A DNA stretch of 6,628 nucleotides. Origin: Chitinophagaceae bacterium (GTDB lineage: Bacteria; Bacteroidota; Bacteroidia; Chitinophagales; Chitinophagaceae). The stretch lies in the NCBI GenBank assembly GCA_023251285.1, contig JAHEZB010000121.1, positions 1-6,628 of the forward strand, given 5' to 3'. Position numbers and translations under genes: made by a program. The notes beneath the pieces were generated by a model. It did no database searches and was not told the origin of the DNA. It saw nothing but the letters and a program-made list of their open reading frames with translations. Position 1 is the stretch's first letter. Each line of letters begins with the position of its first letter. Positions 5,535-6,628 of this stretch are shown here, one piece after another.

Positions 5535-6628
5535 TTATGATAAGGATTTTACTTCTACGTAAAAATTTTCATCCGCTTTTATTTCGCTTACTCCTTTCGG
5601 TGCTTTTTGGAAAATGGGCGTTGGATGAATAAAAATTAATTTCCCTTTATCATTATAAATTTTCAACGGCATATTAAAATGATCAACACAATTTGTCCAA
5701 CGATAAAAAATTGCTCCATTTTCTTTTTTATATTCCAACATAGGAATTTGAGTGGTACGCAGATATTGATCAAAAACTTTTGAAAAATTAATTCCCGATT
5801 CCTTGCTGATATAATCCTCAACCTGTTTACTGGTAACGGTTTGATGATAAAATGTTTTGTTCAATCCACGCAAAATATTTCTGAATTTTTCATCATTATT
5901 AATGATTTGACGAATCATGTGAATCATGTTGCCGCCTTTATAATACATATCGCCACTGCCTTCTTCATTCACGCCATAATGCGCAATGATTGGCTTATCA
6001 TTCCTGATATTTTTTCTGACACCAACGACGTATTCATCGGCTGCCTTCTTACCATAGTAATACTCTGTAAATAACGCCTCTGCATAATTGGCAAACGATT
6101 CATGTATCCACATATCTGCCAGATCTTTTGAAGTAATATTATTTCCCCACCACTCATGTGCACTTTCATGAACTATAATAAAGTCCCATTTTAATCCCCA
6201 TCCGGTTCCTGAAAGATCGCGGCCCAAATAACCATTTTTGTAATGATTTCCATAAGCAATTGCACTCTGATGCTCCATTCCAAGGTAAGGCGCATCTACC
6301 AACTTGTAACCGTCTTTATAGAACGGATAAGGGCCAAACCAATATTCAAATGCTTTCATCATCCGTGGTGCATCTTTAAATTGAGTTTTTGCTTTTGTAA
6401 GATTCGAATCCAACACCCAATAATCCATTGTCAGTGGCACTTTTTCTCCCGGATAGATTTCTCCAAAATGATCAAATTTCCCGATGTAAAAAGTGATGTC
6501 GTAATTGTTGATCGGATCTACAACCGCCCAATCATAACTGGTAGTGCTATCGTTATTATTGGTTTTATTTCTCATTCTTCCATTGCTTATGGCCATTAGA
6601 TCAGATGGGACTGTGAAATGCATTTCGG
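5535..6628 (-). CDS. M1-family zinc metallopeptidase (aminopeptidase), C-terminal part
   Basis: This is a partial gene: the frame runs off the right edge, and the ATG at 6623 is internal, since it falls within the usual beta-domain strand V-P-S-D-L-M-A-I-S-N-G. Numbering from that Met, G-M-E-H-Q (115-119) occupies the substrate-binding G-x-M-E-N position. HESAH (152-156) followed 18 residues later by E175 is the HExxH-x18-E zinc site. Y227 in Y-Y-K-G-G matches the catalytic Tyr of M1 enzymes. The protein ends about 185 residues after the zinc site with a small beta-rich domain, as in the shorter M1 peptidases of Bacteroidota rather than those with a long ERAP1-like helical domain. It should remove N-terminal residues from peptides, probably outside the cytoplasm, though the signal peptide is off-window. 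M1 membership is certain; specificity is unknown. Confidence 0.93.
   Translation of the reverse strand, partial: EMHFTVPSDLMAISNGRMRNKTNNNDSTTSYDWAVVDPINNYDITFYIGKFDHFGEIYPGEKVPLTMDYWVLDSNLTKAKTQFKDAPRMMKAFEYWFGPYPFYKDGYKLVDAPYLGMEHQSAIAYGNHYKNGYLGRDLSGTGWGLKWDFIIVHESAHEWWGNNITSKDLADMWIHESFANYAEALFTEYYYGKKAADEYVVGVRKNIRNDKPIIAHYGVNEEGSGDMYYKGGNMIHMIRQIINNDEKFRNILRGLNKTFYHQTVTSKQVEDYISKESGINFSKVFDQYLRTTQIPMLEYKKENGAIFYRWTNCVDHFNMPLKIYNDKGKLIFIHPTPIFQKAPKGVSEIKADENFYVEVKSLS

Noticed and set aside
6243..6599. A 118-codon plus-strand open frame
   Set aside because: It lies entirely within the M1 peptidase coding region on the opposite strand and shows no motif of its own.

Overview
The window looks like ordinary chromosome of a Bacteroidota bacterium, most likely of the Chitinophagaceae/Sphingobacteriales kind. 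The DNA is AT-rich. The secreted proteins start MKK and have signal peptides ending in A-Q. Shine-Dalgarno sites are absent or poor, and some upstream regions carry a TAnnTTTG-like -7 element. The proteins (an SGRITD-type OMP N-terminus, an M1 peptidase with GMEHQ, a secreted phosphoesterase-propeller) are typical of that phylum. The placement is inferred from sequence character; no marker gene is present.

Layout: (1) 1-178, minus strand: the first 59 codons of an exported protein with a carboxypeptidase-regulatory-like beginning, probably an outer-membrane beta-barrel/TonB-dependent-receptor-like protein cut by the window edge. (2) 179-549: a divergent, mostly non-coding spacer with one possible -7 element and a 22-codon ORF tail that may be a gene remnant. 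(3) 550-2835, plus strand: a tight two-gene unit encoding a LemA-family membrane protein and a DUF2207 membrane protein with a Gly/Ser-rich tail. (4) 2853-3373, minus strand: a small type II toxin-antitoxin locus. The 75-residue antitoxin candidate is intact. The overlapping PemK/MazF-type toxin gene is broken by a frameshift and probably a short internal deletion. (5) 3545-5389, minus strand: a secreted calcineurin-like metallophosphoesterase fused to an eight-repeat PQQ/BamB-like beta-propeller. (6) 5535-6628, minus strand: the C-terminal part of an M1-family zinc aminopeptidase whose start lies outside the window.

Only two gene pairs clearly belong together: lemA with DUF2207 (0 bp spacing) and antitoxin with toxin (8 bp overlap). 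The other genes are spaced widely enough to be transcribed separately, and nothing in the sequence links their functions beyond a shared cell-envelope or extracytoplasmic location. I see no tRNA, rRNA, CRISPR array, intact insertion sequence or convincing GC-rich terminator. I do not see a clearly new multi-gene system; the most informative item is the decayed MazF-type toxin beside its intact partner.
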